NCBI RefSeq assembly: GCF_000765145.1
Contig: NZ_JMGA01000036.1
Span: forward strand, 1-57,268
Length of the DNA: 57,268 bases
Direction of reading: 5' to 3'
Source of the DNA: Desulfosporosinus sp. HMP52
Lineage (GTDB): Bacteria; Bacillota; Desulfitobacteriia; Desulfitobacteriales; Desulfitobacteriaceae
The notes under the pieces were generated by a model. The model ran no database searches. It was not told the origin of the DNA and saw nothing but the letters and a program-made list of their open reading frames with translations. The first letter of the stretch is position 1. Each line of letters begins with the position of its first letter. Shown piece by piece: positions 33,982 to 42,656 of this stretch. A program made the position numbers and the translations under genes.

Positions 33982-34617
33982 TCACTGTATAATAGAATGG
34001 CTGTGAATATAGAATTCTTCCTGACTTGGCTGGTATTTTTTCTCCAGGCTTTCCAAACCCTCGTCAAAGCGCATTGCTTCTTGTTCATCTATCTCAAATA
34101 CAGGACTTTGATAGTAAACCCATTTTCTTCCGTCCAAGACATCCGGTTTGAGTTCTTTTACCATCATTGCCGCAGGATATGTCCCATTTTCAAGACAGAC
34201 ATTGTACTTTTTGCAACTCTTAAAACCACTGCTTACATAATTATTCGGATTTCCAAATATTATAATCACATCATAATCAAGTGCGGCCGCCTGTTCAAAG
34301 GAATACTCCATTAGTTTTTTTCCATATCCTTTTCTCTGATATTCTGGCAAAATGCAAACCGGACCGAAAGTAAGGATGTCTTTTTCTTCCCCAGACTCAT
34401 CAATTAGTTTTGTTTTCGTATACATGATATTCCCGATGATCTGATTATCAACTTCAATCACCAGATCCAACTCCGTCAGAAAGTCTTTGTGGGATCGCAT
34501 AACATGAACCAAATAGTGTTCATTGCAGCCAGGGATATATAAATTCCAAAAAGATTTCCTTGTGATTTCTTCTACTCTCTCATAATCTGTTTCTTCTTCA
34601 TTCCTAATCTTAATCAT
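33982..34617 (-). CDS. GNAT-family N-acetyltransferase
   Basis: This 211-residue protein has its start ATG at 34617 with GGAGGTG upstream. Acetyl-CoA binding is shown by 'GPVCILPEYQRKGYGKKLME' (Q/R-x-x-G-x-G) and later by 'YDVIIIFGNPNNYVSSGFKS', the pattern of the YhbS-like GNAT subgroup. The C-terminal 50 residues extend beyond the domain. The substrate is unknown. Confidence 0.85.
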   Translation of the reverse strand: MIKIRNEEETDYERVEEITRKSFWNLYIPGCNEHYLVHVMRSHKDFLTELDLVIEVDNQIIGNIMYTKTKLIDESGEEKDILTFGPVCILPEYQRKGYGKKLMEYSFEQAAALDYDVIIIFGNPNNYVSSGFKSCKKYNVCLENGTYPAAMMVKELKPDVLDGRKWVYYQSPVFEIDEQEAMRFDEGLESLEKKYQPSQEEFYIHSHSIIQ

Positions 34618-34739
34618 TTTATACACCTCCGCTAATTTACCTAAGACCAATTTTCTGTGCTTTTTGTTACGCTATCTGCTCAGCAAATCTTGTTGGTAGC
34701 TGCAAAATAGGGAAAGATGATCAGAGATCACCTTGTTTT

Positions 34740-35230
34740 AAAAGCCCCCCAACGCCGGGCCTGAGCCGCTGCCTGAGTGCGGCTTCCCACCCCCAGCTTG
34801 CCGAAGATGTTTTTAACATGCCACTTCACAGTACCCAGAGAGATATATTATTGCGTTGCGATCTCTTCATTGGAAAGGCCCTCCGCCACCAGCCTTAAAA
34901 CCTCCAACTCACGCTGGGTCAACGCCTCAATCATCACCGAAGCCCGGCCCGGCGCGCAGTGTCATAAGCCCTGTACAGAGTCGCAGTGGACTCCCGCATA
35001 GGGTCATTGTCCAGTTCATCCAGGGAAAGCCAGGCTTTAGCCCGGTCAAGTCCCTCAAGCCAATTTGTGACCAAGGTGGTTTTTCCATACCCCGCGGGAG
35101 CTGAGATCAAGGCAAAAGGTCTGCCCGTTAAAAGCCCTTCATCAAGTCGCTCTAATAGCCTCTTCCGCCCAATTAACCCCGGGCGGGGTTTGGGCACATA
35201 AATTTTGGTTTTAAGCAATAGATCCCCCAA
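34740..35230 (-). pseudogene. MalT/LuxR-type regulator, deleted and stopped
   Basis: A TTG at 35230 (AAAGGGG upstream) opens the N-terminal P-loop part, 'LLKTKIYVPKPRPGLIGRKR' and Walker A 'SAPAGYGKTTLV', which runs 98 codons and stops at 34934. Immediately after, in another frame, comes the C-terminal LuxR helix-turn-helix ('ALTQRELEVLRLVAEGLSNE'), itself broken by a TAA before 'YISLGTVKWHVKNIFGKLGV'. Intact relatives have about 850-900 residues, so some 700 are missing. Confidence 0.85.
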
Positions 35231-35394
35231 ATTTGCAGCCCCTTTACCATTCTCAATTTACTATTCCTTCTATCCTAATATTTCTTACCAACAACCGCTT
35301 TTCCTTCACTGATTTATGATAAGGGTGAAATTTTTTCCCTCCCGGAATTCACGGAGGAAAAGGGCCTGGCAGCAAATCAATACTTTGCTAAACG

Positions 35395-35419
35395 ACAAAA
35401 AGCTGTCCAGCAGGACAGC
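35395..35419 (-). terminator. terminator of the SRPBCC-like gene
   Basis: GCTGTCC (35402-35408) pairs with GGACAGC (35413-35419) around a four-base loop. On the minus strand the stem is followed by TTTTTGTC. It lies 32 bases beyond the stop codon of the gene at 35451. Confidence 0.8.
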
Positions 35420-35450
35420 CCAAACTTGTTAGCATAACTAATTTGCAGTT

Positions 35451-36029
35451 TCAACTCCGCATAGCCTTGAAGTAAAGCATACCTATGGTCAAAAGCGTAA
35501 TTACTACAGTGACCACCAGCTCTGTCCAATGAAATGACCAGCGAATACGGCTGATTAAACGAGTCTGCTTTTCATCTATAGGATATAATGCCCAGAGAAA
35601 ACTACCCTTTTGATTCGTTCCCGTCCAAATCAGGCATTGGTTGGGTTCAATAGCATAAAAGACCATACGGGCCACTGAACTAATCGGCACCTCATCTCCA
35701 ATTTTAAATTCTTGAAACTCCGGCAAGATGCGGTCGGCACTGCGAATCCCTCGCGGACTTCCGAGGTTTTCCACAATATCATAGCCATAATACCCGGCTC
35801 GACTATATCCCATCTGCAGCAGCCAAGGCCAGATTTCCTCCGGCATACCTGAGATGGTAATCCCCCGAGTCGCGAAGAATTCCGGCTGGGGGTCTAAGTG
35901 ATCTCCCGGCATGGCCTGATTTAATTCCAATTCCGTTGCACCCCAATTAAGCTGATAAGGGCGTGCCCAAAGCATATACGCAGACATTACCATGGCAATC
36001 AGAACTAAGACTGCCAGAACCTTCTTCAA
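35451..36029 (-). CDS. SRPBCC-like membrane-anchored protein
   Basis: This 192-residue protein has an N-terminal membrane helix (about 3-20), a soluble middle with the pattern 'ATRGITISGMPEEIWPWLLQMGYSRAG' split over several strands, and a C-terminal helix (about 168-187). 'ITI...P..IWPWL.QMG..RAG.Y.YD' is typical of a SRPBCC/polyketide-cyclase-like group. The start is uncertain: the TTG at 36029 has no ribosome site, while GAGGTGA lies about 27 bases further upstream. The ligand is unknown. Confidence 0.7.
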   Translation of the reverse strand: MKKVLAVLVLIAMVMSAYMLWARPYQLNWGATELELNQAMPGDHLDPQPEFFATRGITISGMPEEIWPWLLQMGYSRAGYYGYDIVENLGSPRGIRSADRILPEFQEFKIGDEVPISSVARMVFYAIEPNQCLIWTGTNQKGSFLWALYPIDEKQTRLISRIRWSFHWTELVVTVVITLLTIGMLYFKAMRS

Positions 36030-36184
36030 TAGTTTTGCTAAGAAAACACTAATTTCACCTCATATCCCCATTTTTATATATACACTTTTTAAACCCTTAG
36101 GAACCCTCTCGAAAGTAGGGTTTGCGATGATCTAAGAGTAGGGATTGGCACTGGCTAGGGGGCAACTCCGGTTATAAGACTCTT

Positions 36185-36222
36185 AAATGCCGGAGTCAAG
36201 ATTTCTCTTGCCTCCGGCATTT
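36185..36222. terminator. hairpin downstream of the AraC gene
   Basis: AAATGCCGGAG (36185-36195) and CTCCGGCATTT (36212-36222) are perfect 11-base arms. Short T-stretches exist on both sides, so it probably ends the lysE-araC transcript. Confidence 0.65.
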
Positions 36223-36301
36223 TAAACAGCAGCTCATTATCCAATTAAGTCTGAAGGTCATAGCTCTAGCCAGAAATCCTTCCGATTTCAAGTCCAACAC
36301 A

Positions 36302-37090
36302 CTATAGAGTAGATTTTTTTACATACTGGGAATATTCAAAGGCTGTTGTGCCATAAACCCCTTTGAAGTGCCGGTTCAAATGGGCTAAGTCAAAGAAGCC
36401 ACAGTCTAATACTACTGTGTAAAGGTCTTCTCTCCCTTCGATGAGCCTTTTGGCCCATTCGACCTTGCAGTTTAGAAAATATTGATAGGGTGAAATTCCA
36501 GCCCAAGCTTTAAATAGCCGTATGAATTGATATTTGGACATCTGAAGCTCCTGACAGATATCTTCAAGTTTTAATACTGCACCCAGATTACTGCGTATCA
36601 TCTCAATAGACCTTTTAATCAGATCATCCGGCTTGACAATAGCCGGCTGAATATGAGGCCAGGCAAGGACTGTGACAAGTTTTACGAGGAGTTCACTGCT
36701 TAAGGCTTCGCTTCTATCCTTTAATATACTGTCCGCCAGGCTCAATATACACAGCTCCAGCTTATGGTCATAAACAATGGGAGAATTAAAGCGCAGTATC
36801 TCTCTCCTGCCGGATATCTCAGCAAATAGTTCTGTCGGAATATAGATCATCACATAGTCTATACCTTCTTTATCTGCAGCACTTCCGTCATGGGCCTGCT
36901 CAGGGTTAAACAGCATAACACCGTTTTGGTGTGACGAACATAAGCTTCCGCCCAGGTGGTACTGCTGGATTCCACGCAAAGTTACGCCCAGAGCATACTC
37001 AGCATGAGAATGGCGCTTGTAGACAAATTCAGTCATGCTTGCAGATAAAACAGTGAGATCTGCTGACTTTTTATAAATGAATTTTTCCAT
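36302..37090 (-). CDS. AraC-family transcription regulator
   Basis: This 262-residue protein starts at the ATG at 37090, preceded by GAGGTGAT. An N-terminal cupin ('RHSHAEYALGVTLRGIQQYH') is followed by two C-terminal AraC helix-turn-helices ('KLEDICQELQMSKYQFIRLF', 'YTVVLDCGFFDLAHLNRHFK'). The lysE stop codon lies 5 bases before the start, so the two are co-transcribed; AraC-LysE pairs of this kind are common and the regulator probably controls the exporter. Confidence 0.9.
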   Translation of the reverse strand: MEKFIYKKSADLTVLSASMTEFVYKRHSHAEYALGVTLRGIQQYHLGGSLCSSHQNGVMLFNPEQAHDGSAADKEGIDYVMIYIPTELFAEISGRREILRFNSPIVYDHKLELCILSLADSILKDRSEALSSELLVKLVTVLAWPHIQPAIVKPDDLIKRSIEMIRSNLGAVLKLEDICQELQMSKYQFIRLFKAWAGISPYQYFLNCKVEWAKRLIEGREDLYTVVLDCGFFDLAHLNRHFKGVYGTTAFEYSQYVKKSTL

Positions 37091-37095
37091 CCCAA

Positions 37096-37710
37096 TCACC
37101 TCAGCAACAGTTCCTGCAAACCGGACACCATAAAAGCACAATAGATTAATGATAAAGCCATCACTAGGTTAACTGTTTTTTGATAAGTGCGCAAAAAATA
37201 TTTGAGTATCGCTCCAAAAATGACCCACGAAACAAAAGCCGCTAATCCTATTATTGTAATAATTATAACGAACAAAGCCCGGTGAAAAAGGGATGAATAA
37301 TAAGGCATTATGAAATTTGAAATAACCGTCAATACGAATAACACGACCTTCGGATTGATGAATTGCATCAAAAATCCTTCCTTAAATGAGATTCCGACTT
37401 GGTCAGTTTCAGTAGTAGTTTCAGCAGCAGATACATCCATTTTAGATAGTTTCCAGGCCAAATAAAGCATGTAACCCGCCCCTACTCCGCCCATGACCTG
37501 TTTAATTTTAGGGAGTGCCTCAAATAATACACTATTGAAGGTCACCGAGAGAATAAGCAATAAGCCAAAGGCCAGGGCAGCACCAGCCGCATATTCCAAG
37601 GCTTTTTTCGGACCATGGTTTTGGACTGTTGACAGAATAACAATATTGGTTGGACCCGGTGTAAAGGTTACAATAAAGCAGTAAGCTAAAAAAGCTGCAG
37701 TGTTCATCAA
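37096..37710 (-). CDS. LysE/RhtB-family amino acid exporter
   Basis: This 204-residue, six-helix protein has the family signature 'FTPGPTNIVILSTVQNHGPK' near the N terminus and 'FLMQFINPKVVLFVLTVIS' in the middle. Its size is normal. It is the first gene of a unit with the AraC-type regulator. The exported solute cannot be told. Confidence 0.9.
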   Translation of the reverse strand: MMNTAAFLAYCFIVTFTPGPTNIVILSTVQNHGPKKALEYAAGAALAFGLLLILSVTFNSVLFEALPKIKQVMGGVGAGYMLYLAWKLSKMDVSAAETTTETDQVGISFKEGFLMQFINPKVVLFVLTVISNFIMPYYSSLFHRALFVIIITIIGLAAFVSWVIFGAILKYFLRTYQKTVNLVMALSLIYCAFMVSGLQELLLR

Positions 37711-37830
37711 AGATATCTCCTTAAAATGATACTTTAATGAAGTATAGCGTTTTAGTTTACAGAACGTATAGGACGTTATTGCGACTATCTTATATTCAAC
37801 GACAACCGCAAGATATGGAATAAGATTCGC

Positions 37831-38532
37831 TTAAATCTTACTCCATATATTTTCATAGAGATTCGTAACGGTCAACTGCAGCGTACCTTTTTCATTTAAT
37901 GAGATTTCCCTGTTTTCATAAGCTTCAGAGGGGAATACATAGATACTAAAGTGATCTCCGTCTTGATAGTGTAATCCACTTGTTGCCTTTTCTGAACAAT
38001 TGTAGACTTTGCCATTGTATTCTGCGGTCATTTTTGCAGTCATATGACTGGCAAAGGAATTATTATCAATTGTGGCATGCCTAACCCCTGAAATTAATGT
38101 AGCCTTGTTTAAGGAATACTGGCCACTGGCCCTGAAACCTATGCTGTAACCTCCGGAATTTATGTTGCCTGCATTAATTACATTACTGACGTATATCCTG
38201 TGGGTGCCATCATTGTATAAATCTTTACCGACATTACTCTCTAAATTTGAAAGATCAATGGAAACCGAATGGTGTCCTTCAATATGATGACTGTTGGAAT
38301 CGGTATAGTCTTTTGCACTATAGGCCATATAAGATATACCATTCCTCCATAGTCCTATTAAACCAGTTGACCATAGAGTTATTAAAACTATGATGATGGC
38401 TAAAACGGTGGTGTGAAGTATAATTTCAAGTTTGCGATTCGTTCTCAAATACCTTGATGCCTTCAACGATAGCTCTAACCAGATAATGAATATCAGACAT
38501 GCTGCAATCACAAATAGAGTTGTTTTAAGCAT
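37831..38532 (-). CDS. membrane-anchored protein of unknown function
   Basis: This 233-residue protein has two N-terminal helices (about 4-24 and 37-63) followed by a beta-rich soluble domain ('HHSVSIDLSNLESNVGKDLY', 'HRIYVSNVINAGNINSGGYS', a run of short strands). I do not recognise the family. Stretches such as DGTHRIYVSN and NKATLISGVRHATI look like an exposed sandwich domain. Confidence 0.6.
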   Translation of the reverse strand: MLKTTLFVIAACLIFIIWLELSLKASRYLRTNRKLEIILHTTVLAIIIVLITLWSTGLIGLWRNGISYMAYSAKDYTDSNSHHIEGHHSVSIDLSNLESNVGKDLYNDGTHRIYVSNVINAGNINSGGYSIGFRASGQYSLNKATLISGVRHATIDNNSFASHMTAKMTAEYNGKVYNCSEKATSGLHYQDGDHFSIYVFPSEAYENREISLNEKGTLQLTVTNLYENIWSKI

Positions 38533-38613
38533 TTCAGCCCCCTTATCTTAACCTTACATTTAATAACAGTTTGGTCCACATCTATCAAATCTCATATACT
38601 TTCTCTAATTAGA

Positions 38614-38662
38614 GGTCGAAAAAATATCCTGTCCAGATTCAAGTCAAACCTTAAAAAATCAG
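38614..38662 (-). pseudogene. fragment of a Uma2 gene (3' end)
   Basis: The plus-strand sequence from GGTCGAAAAAATATCCTGTC onward matches the last codons of the Uma2 gene at about 42668-42717 (protein end 'LDLDRVFFRPVGG') with few differences. The piece lies directly after the stop codon of the gene at 38664. Its 5' counterpart is at 39522-39594. Confidence 0.65.
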
Positions 38663-38663
38663 C

Positions 38664-39356
38664 TCAAATCCCATGGTAAGTTAATTCTGTGGAGCTTGAG
38701 TCATTATATAATTCATACTTGAAGGTGTCCCAATCCCAATCAGTAGTATTTATGTCGTTAATAGTTGTACCCTTTGCTAATTGCACCTTAAGCTTTTTAT
38801 CAATGTTTAATTCATGTTGATGACCATAAGTTTTGTATAATTCCTCAAATTCGAGAAAGTCTTCATTAAAATAATTCGCCAAGGAATCCGGCAAATACAT
38901 TCTTACCTTAAACTTACTCATATCTCGCCGCCCGTAATCAATTAATGAAAGTCTCACATTTATTGTGGCTTCATTTGCTTTTATCTCGCTAATTTTGATG
39001 TCTGTATCTTTGAAATCGATTGACCTTAGTTCATTATCCATTCCTCTAAAATAAGTGGTTTTCCCAAAATCTACTGAGCTTCGCATAATCGGTATTGCAA
39101 AAGCAATTACCATGATAAATATAAGTAACTTACTCTTTCCTGCAAACCATTTTAATTTGTTCAATCCCTTTATTCCAACAAACAGTATTGCTAATGGAAT
39201 TACCCCCGAAAGGTAGAGAACAGAATGTTCAAATCTTATCGGCCTAATAATGTATTGGATGACTGAATAAGAATCACGCGGTAGTTTAGAGGTTAGCAAA
39301 ACTGATATGAAAATAAGACCTGAGTATTTTAACAATCCTTTGATATCTTTGTCCAT
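38664..39356 (-). CDS. membrane protein of unknown function
   Basis: This 230-residue protein starts at the ATG at 39356 with GAGGAGG upstream. It has three N-terminal helices (about 10-28, 45-62, 77-95) and a soluble C-terminal half ('ISEIKANEATINVRLSLIDY', ending 'SSSTELTYHGI'). I do not recognise the family. The gene sits between two fragments of one decayed Uma2 gene, so it was probably inserted there with its own DNA. Confidence 0.6.
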   Translation of the reverse strand: MDKDIKGLLKYSGLIFISVLLTSKLPRDSYSVIQYIIRPIRFEHSVLYLSGVIPLAILFVGIKGLNKLKWFAGKSKLLIFIMVIAFAIPIMRSSVDFGKTTYFRGMDNELRSIDFKDTDIKISEIKANEATINVRLSLIDYGRRDMSKFKVRMYLPDSLANYFNEDFLEFEELYKTYGHQHELNIDKKLKVQLAKGTTINDINTTDWDWDTFKYELYNDSSSTELTYHGI

Positions 39357-39521
39357 ATCATATTCCTCCTCAACGGTCTCTAAGAAGAACCAATCCATAT
39401 GCTTTCAATTCTATATCTTATTCTACAATTCTTGGTAATTACCCTTCAACTACTTCATTAAACAACAAACTCAAATGCCGAAGTTATCGGGTCATCATAT
39501 CCAAGGGGAAATCAAAGGCCT

Positions 39522-39594
39522 TAGTTACCCTGCTTGGCGTACACCGGACCGTCTTCTTTAACAGACGAATTCCCTCCAGCCAACACAACCAGTA
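39522..39594 (-). pseudogene. fragment of a Uma2 gene (5' part)
   Basis: This 73-base stretch agrees with 43204-43276 in the Uma2 gene at about 68 positions (TTACCCTGCTTGGCGTACAC onward). Orientation and order with the 3' fragment at 38614-38662 are the same as in the intact gene. Confidence 0.75.
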
Positions 39595-39596
39595 TT

Positions 39597-39678
39597 CGGC
39601 GGAACAAGCTAATGGGCTATCATATATTGTCGTTCCGTGTAGGTTTCAGGTACCTTCGCGGAACGACTAGTTCCGCCG
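39597..39678. repeat. nested inverted repeats
   Basis: An outer pair CGGCGGAAC (39597-39605) and GTTCCGCCG (39670-39678) encloses an inner pair GTCGTTCCG (39629-39637) and CGGAACGAC (39659-39667). Both are perfect 9-base arms. The strand can fold into two stacked stems. It could be a small non-autonomous mobile element or a folded-DNA/RNA site; no gene is associated. Confidence 0.6.
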
Positions 39679-39854
39679 AGTACGTAATACATCATTATTA
39701 ATAAACCTCAGCCTTTCATAACTTTGTTACGACCAACAACGCTTTCAAAACCGCCGTTAGGCTACTGTATTTTGTTTAGGCGCATAAATATTCAGCCGCT
39801 ACAATAACGGTTTTTTTATTTATCGTTGTGACGGAAAACTAATGAATTATTCTA

Positions 39855-40577
39855 TCAGAACAACCTTTTTCCATCTAAAATATTGATACCAAGCTCTTTC
39901 GCCATACCGGTTTGCTTAAATGGGTTTATTTTTTCCACTACGCTGTCACGTTTGAAAAGCGAGCCTGTATTTTTAAACCAAAATGTTACATTTGCTTTTA
40001 CGCACTGTTCACGGATATTAAGCACCCAATCATAATCACATTCACGAGCTTCTCGCCCTGTTTCGCCGCCGACTGTTACATGGTCTACGCCATGAAGATA
40101 CGGTGTTAAATCTATCGCTTCTAAAAGTGGAGCGCAGGCGATAAAACGCCGCTTGATCGGATAGGATAAAAATAATGGAAGCCTATAATCGGCTAATTTT
40201 TGATTTTCGACAGTACATCCAATATTTACATTGTCATATCCTGTTCCCCAATCTGATGGGAGGGATACAAGGAAACGATCAATTCGCTTGGTCAAAATCA
40301 AAAAATCGATGTCGGTTCTTTCCTTGATGATAGACCAAACCTCTTTGCGCCATTCATCCGCTTCTGGAAGGAAAAAGTCGGTTGCAAAACAGGTTGCAAG
40401 AATCTTGTTTCCTTTGATGTTGTATTCACCTTTTGCATTTGTCCTTATAGGCCAATGGAATTTATCTGTTTTTTGTATGGTGCTTTGGCCATAGCGTTTC
40501 GCATGTGGCCCATAAAAATAGCAATTTGTGCAGCCATCACTTGCTTTGTAGCAACCTGTCCACGGCTCCCAGTTCAT
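39855..40577 (-). CDS. DUF5131 (phage Gp37/Gp68-like) radical SAM-type protein
   Basis: This 240-residue protein starts at the ATG at 40577, preceded by GAGGAGG, and begins 'MNWEPWTGCYKASDGCTNCY', whose cysteines fit an iron-sulphur site of the DUF5131 family. Later family blocks are 'KILATCFATDFFLPEADEWR', 'DFLILTKRIDRF', 'NIGCTVENQ' and 'VTVGGETGREAR'. It is often annotated as phage-related, but it also occurs in chromosomes; the reaction is unknown. No other phage gene is near. Confidence 0.85.
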   Translation of the reverse strand: MNWEPWTGCYKASDGCTNCYFYGPHAKRYGQSTIQKTDKFHWPIRTNAKGEYNIKGNKILATCFATDFFLPEADEWRKEVWSIIKERTDIDFLILTKRIDRFLVSLPSDWGTGYDNVNIGCTVENQKLADYRLPLFLSYPIKRRFIACAPLLEAIDLTPYLHGVDHVTVGGETGREARECDYDWVLNIREQCVKANVTFWFKNTGSLFKRDSVVEKINPFKQTGMAKELGINILDGKRLF

Positions 40578-40700
40578 AGGCATCCTCCTCATTTTGCTGG
40601 GTTTTGATGTCACAATAAGTATCAATACCCATTTTGTTATAATAAGCATACTATATGTTCAAAGTAAAATAGCGGCTTTGGTTTACCAAGCCGCCATGTG

Positions 40701-41171
40701 TCATATATCAAAGCACGACGCATACTGTTTTACGACTTCAATGGGAAACATTGTGCGCTTGGCAACTTTTTCCGCCGACATGCCCTGATTCAAAAAGCGT
40801 TTGATAACCATATTCATATCCTCTGCAATCTCAACAATATGATTGTCCGGGTCGTATACTCGAATGTCACGCTGCCCCCACGGGTACTCTTTTATTTCAT
40901 GTACCCATAGTAAGCCGGATATGCTTTTCATTTCGGCATACACTTTGTCTAAATCTTCTACTTCAAAGTAGAGCTGAAAATTGTGAGACTGTTCTTTCAC
41001 ACTATCGACTGTTACACCAACGAGTTCGGCATATCCCTGTTGCAGAGAAAAGCCCTCAAAGGTTACATGTACGCCAATATCCATTACAGCGTTTTGATGA
41101 AGCACCTTTTCATAAAAATGCTTAGAAGCGGATATATCCTTTACCGCTAAAAGACAACCTTCAAATTTCAT
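40701..41171 (-). CDS. VOC (glyoxalase/bleomycin-resistance fold) protein
   Basis: This 156-residue protein has a VOC module of about 115 residues ('LLAVKDISASKHFYEKVL', 'FQLYFEVEDLDKVYAEM', 'RDIRVYDPDNHIVEIAEDM') plus a C-terminal helical tail ('FLNQGMSAEKVAKRTMFPIE') that looks like a small helix-turn-helix. The ribosome site is GGAGGAATGAGAA. The ligand is unknown. Confidence 0.88.
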   Translation of the reverse strand: MKFEGCLLAVKDISASKHFYEKVLHQNAVMDIGVHVTFEGFSLQQGYAELVGVTVDSVKEQSHNFQLYFEVEDLDKVYAEMKSISGLLWVHEIKEYPWGQRDIRVYDPDNHIVEIAEDMNMVIKRFLNQGMSAEKVAKRTMFPIEVVKQYASCFDI

Positions 41172-41849
41172 TTCTCATTCCTCCTTTTAGGAAATTGTAT
41201 TATATCTCCGTTCCATCATAGATCAGAAACCATTTCGGTTGCCAACAACAAGGAGTCCGAAACAACTTGCTTTTCCATGCGTTTATGCAAAATTGCTCAC
41301 ATTTATTTATCAAACCTGTTATCGTTTTAAGGCAAGATAATGTAAAATATTAACCAATCCTTGGATCAGATCAGATTTAAAAAGATATTTCTCAGAATAC
41401 AGGACAGGGTTGACAAGCAGAGAGAAAGAAATAGCGAGACTTGCTGTCGGGGGCTTTCATACAAATGTATCGGGAAAAGGCTTATTAATCGCCATCTTCA
41501 GAAGAGATTTCCATGTGCTTCTTTTTTGGGCGTATAGTCTTTCTTTGAGTTGCATATCCTCCGTAAGCAGCCCAGACACATTGGCTCACAAGATTTGTAC
41601 AATCACCTTGACCATTGGGAAAAAATAAAAGAACATATCTTCTGTGTCAGCTTCAGCAAATCTTTGTGCATAGTTTCGATGTATCATATAAATCCGCATT
41701 TAGGACATGACAGCTCTGTTAACCCAATCATTTCTCAGAAATGACAGGTGCTTTTAACATTTTGAATAAGGCGGTGGTTTATATGAAACTATGCATTGTC
41801 AACGCCGGAATAGTCAACAAATCATATCTTTAGAATAAGGAGAATTACT
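41172..41849. other. long intergenic stretch with a LuxR-type fragment
   Basis: About 680 bases without an intact gene. At 41410-41460 the plus strand reads LTSREKEIARLAVGGF, the start of a LuxR/MalT helix-turn-helix, which then loses similarity. Elsewhere there are short frames with no ribosome site and no family I recognise. It is best described as gene debris. The ribosome site of the next gene (AAGGAG) lies at its end. Confidence 0.5.
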
Positions 41850-42473
41850 ATGACTGTTCCGGAAAACAAAATATATCCAAGAAATGACCATGAATCCGTT
41901 TATTTAAAAAATGTGGTTAAAGATCCTAATATTCTTGTAGGCGATTACACATTTTATAATGATTATGTCAACGACCCTACACAATTTGAAAAAAACAATG
42001 TTCTTTATCATTACTCTGTAAATCAGGAAAAATTAGTTATTGGTAAATTTTGTTCCATTGCTTGCGGTGCTAAGTTTATTTTTACTAGTGCTAATCATGC
42101 GCAAAATTCGCTTTCCACCTTTCCGTTTCCTATCTTCGCCAGTGAGTGGGGATTAGAATGGAAGAATGTTACGGATGCATGGGATAACAAAGGTGATATC
42201 ATAATTGATAATGATGTCTGGATCGGTTACGAGGCCATCATTATGCAGGGAGTGCATATTGGTAACGGTTCAATTATCGGAACCAGAGCAGTTGTTACTA
42301 AGGATGTCCCTCCTTATACAGTAGTTGGCGGAATTCCTGCAAAAGAAATCAGAAAAAGATTTGATTCAGAAATAGTTGAAACCTTACTGCGTTTACAGTG
42401 GTGGGATTGGCCTTACGATAAGATCCAAAAGCATTTAAGTGATATCATGAGTGGAAATCTCAAGGCATTGTAA
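41850..42473 (+). CDS. Vat-type xenobiotic O-acetyltransferase (hexapeptide repeat)
   Basis: This 207-residue protein has the left-handed beta-helix of hexapeptide acyltransferases ('[20 protein letters not shown]', '[20 protein letters not shown]') and the catalytic His83 in '[10 protein letters not shown]', as in Vat streptogramin and chloramphenicol (XAT) acetyltransferases. Length and motif order fit the family throughout. Chromosomal homologues do not always give resistance, so the natural substrate is uncertain. A strong terminator follows. Confidence 0.9.
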   Translation: MTVPENKIYPRNDHESVYLKNVVKDPNILVGDYTFYNDYVNDPTQFEKNNVLYHYSVNQEKLVIGKFCSIACGAKFIFTSANHAQNSLSTFPFPIFASEWGLEWKNVTDAWDNKGDIIIDNDVWIGYEAIIMQGVHIGNGSIIGTRAVVTKDVPPYTVVGGIPAKEIRKRFDSEIVETLLRLQWWDWPYDKIQKHLSDIMSGNLKAL

Positions 42474-42493
42474 GATTAGCTTAAACTAGCTTA

Positions 42494-42520
42494 AGAAGCG
42501 CTCTGAAACAGAGCGCTTCT
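42494..42520 (+). terminator. terminator-like hairpin after the acetyltransferase gene
   Basis: AGAAGCGCTCTG (42494-42505) and CAGAGCGCTTCT (42509-42520) are perfect 12-base arms with a three-base loop, 21 bases after the stop. The T-run is short. Confidence 0.7.
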
Positions 42521-42656
42521 ATGCGTACGAGCTCCGCGCCATCTCGACTTGTCAAGCATGATATTAATGATTTCAAGATCCGTGCTTTCCATGCCTTTTT
42601 TGCCTAACCTTCCCCCATGAGGCATTACTTTGGTACTTTCTCGAATTCAATAAAAT

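Noticed and set aside
37711-37830. Lysine riboswitch upstream of lysE
   Set aside because: The leader is short and shows none of the conserved stems; LysE here is more likely governed by the AraC-type gene.
39597-39678. Possible integron attC site
   Set aside because: The nested stems resemble attC architecture, but the conserved RYYYAAC/GTTRRRY ends are not present and no integrase is seen.
39855-40577. Prophage
   Set aside because: The DUF5131 protein is often called phage-like, but no capsid, terminase, integrase or lysis gene occurs in the window.
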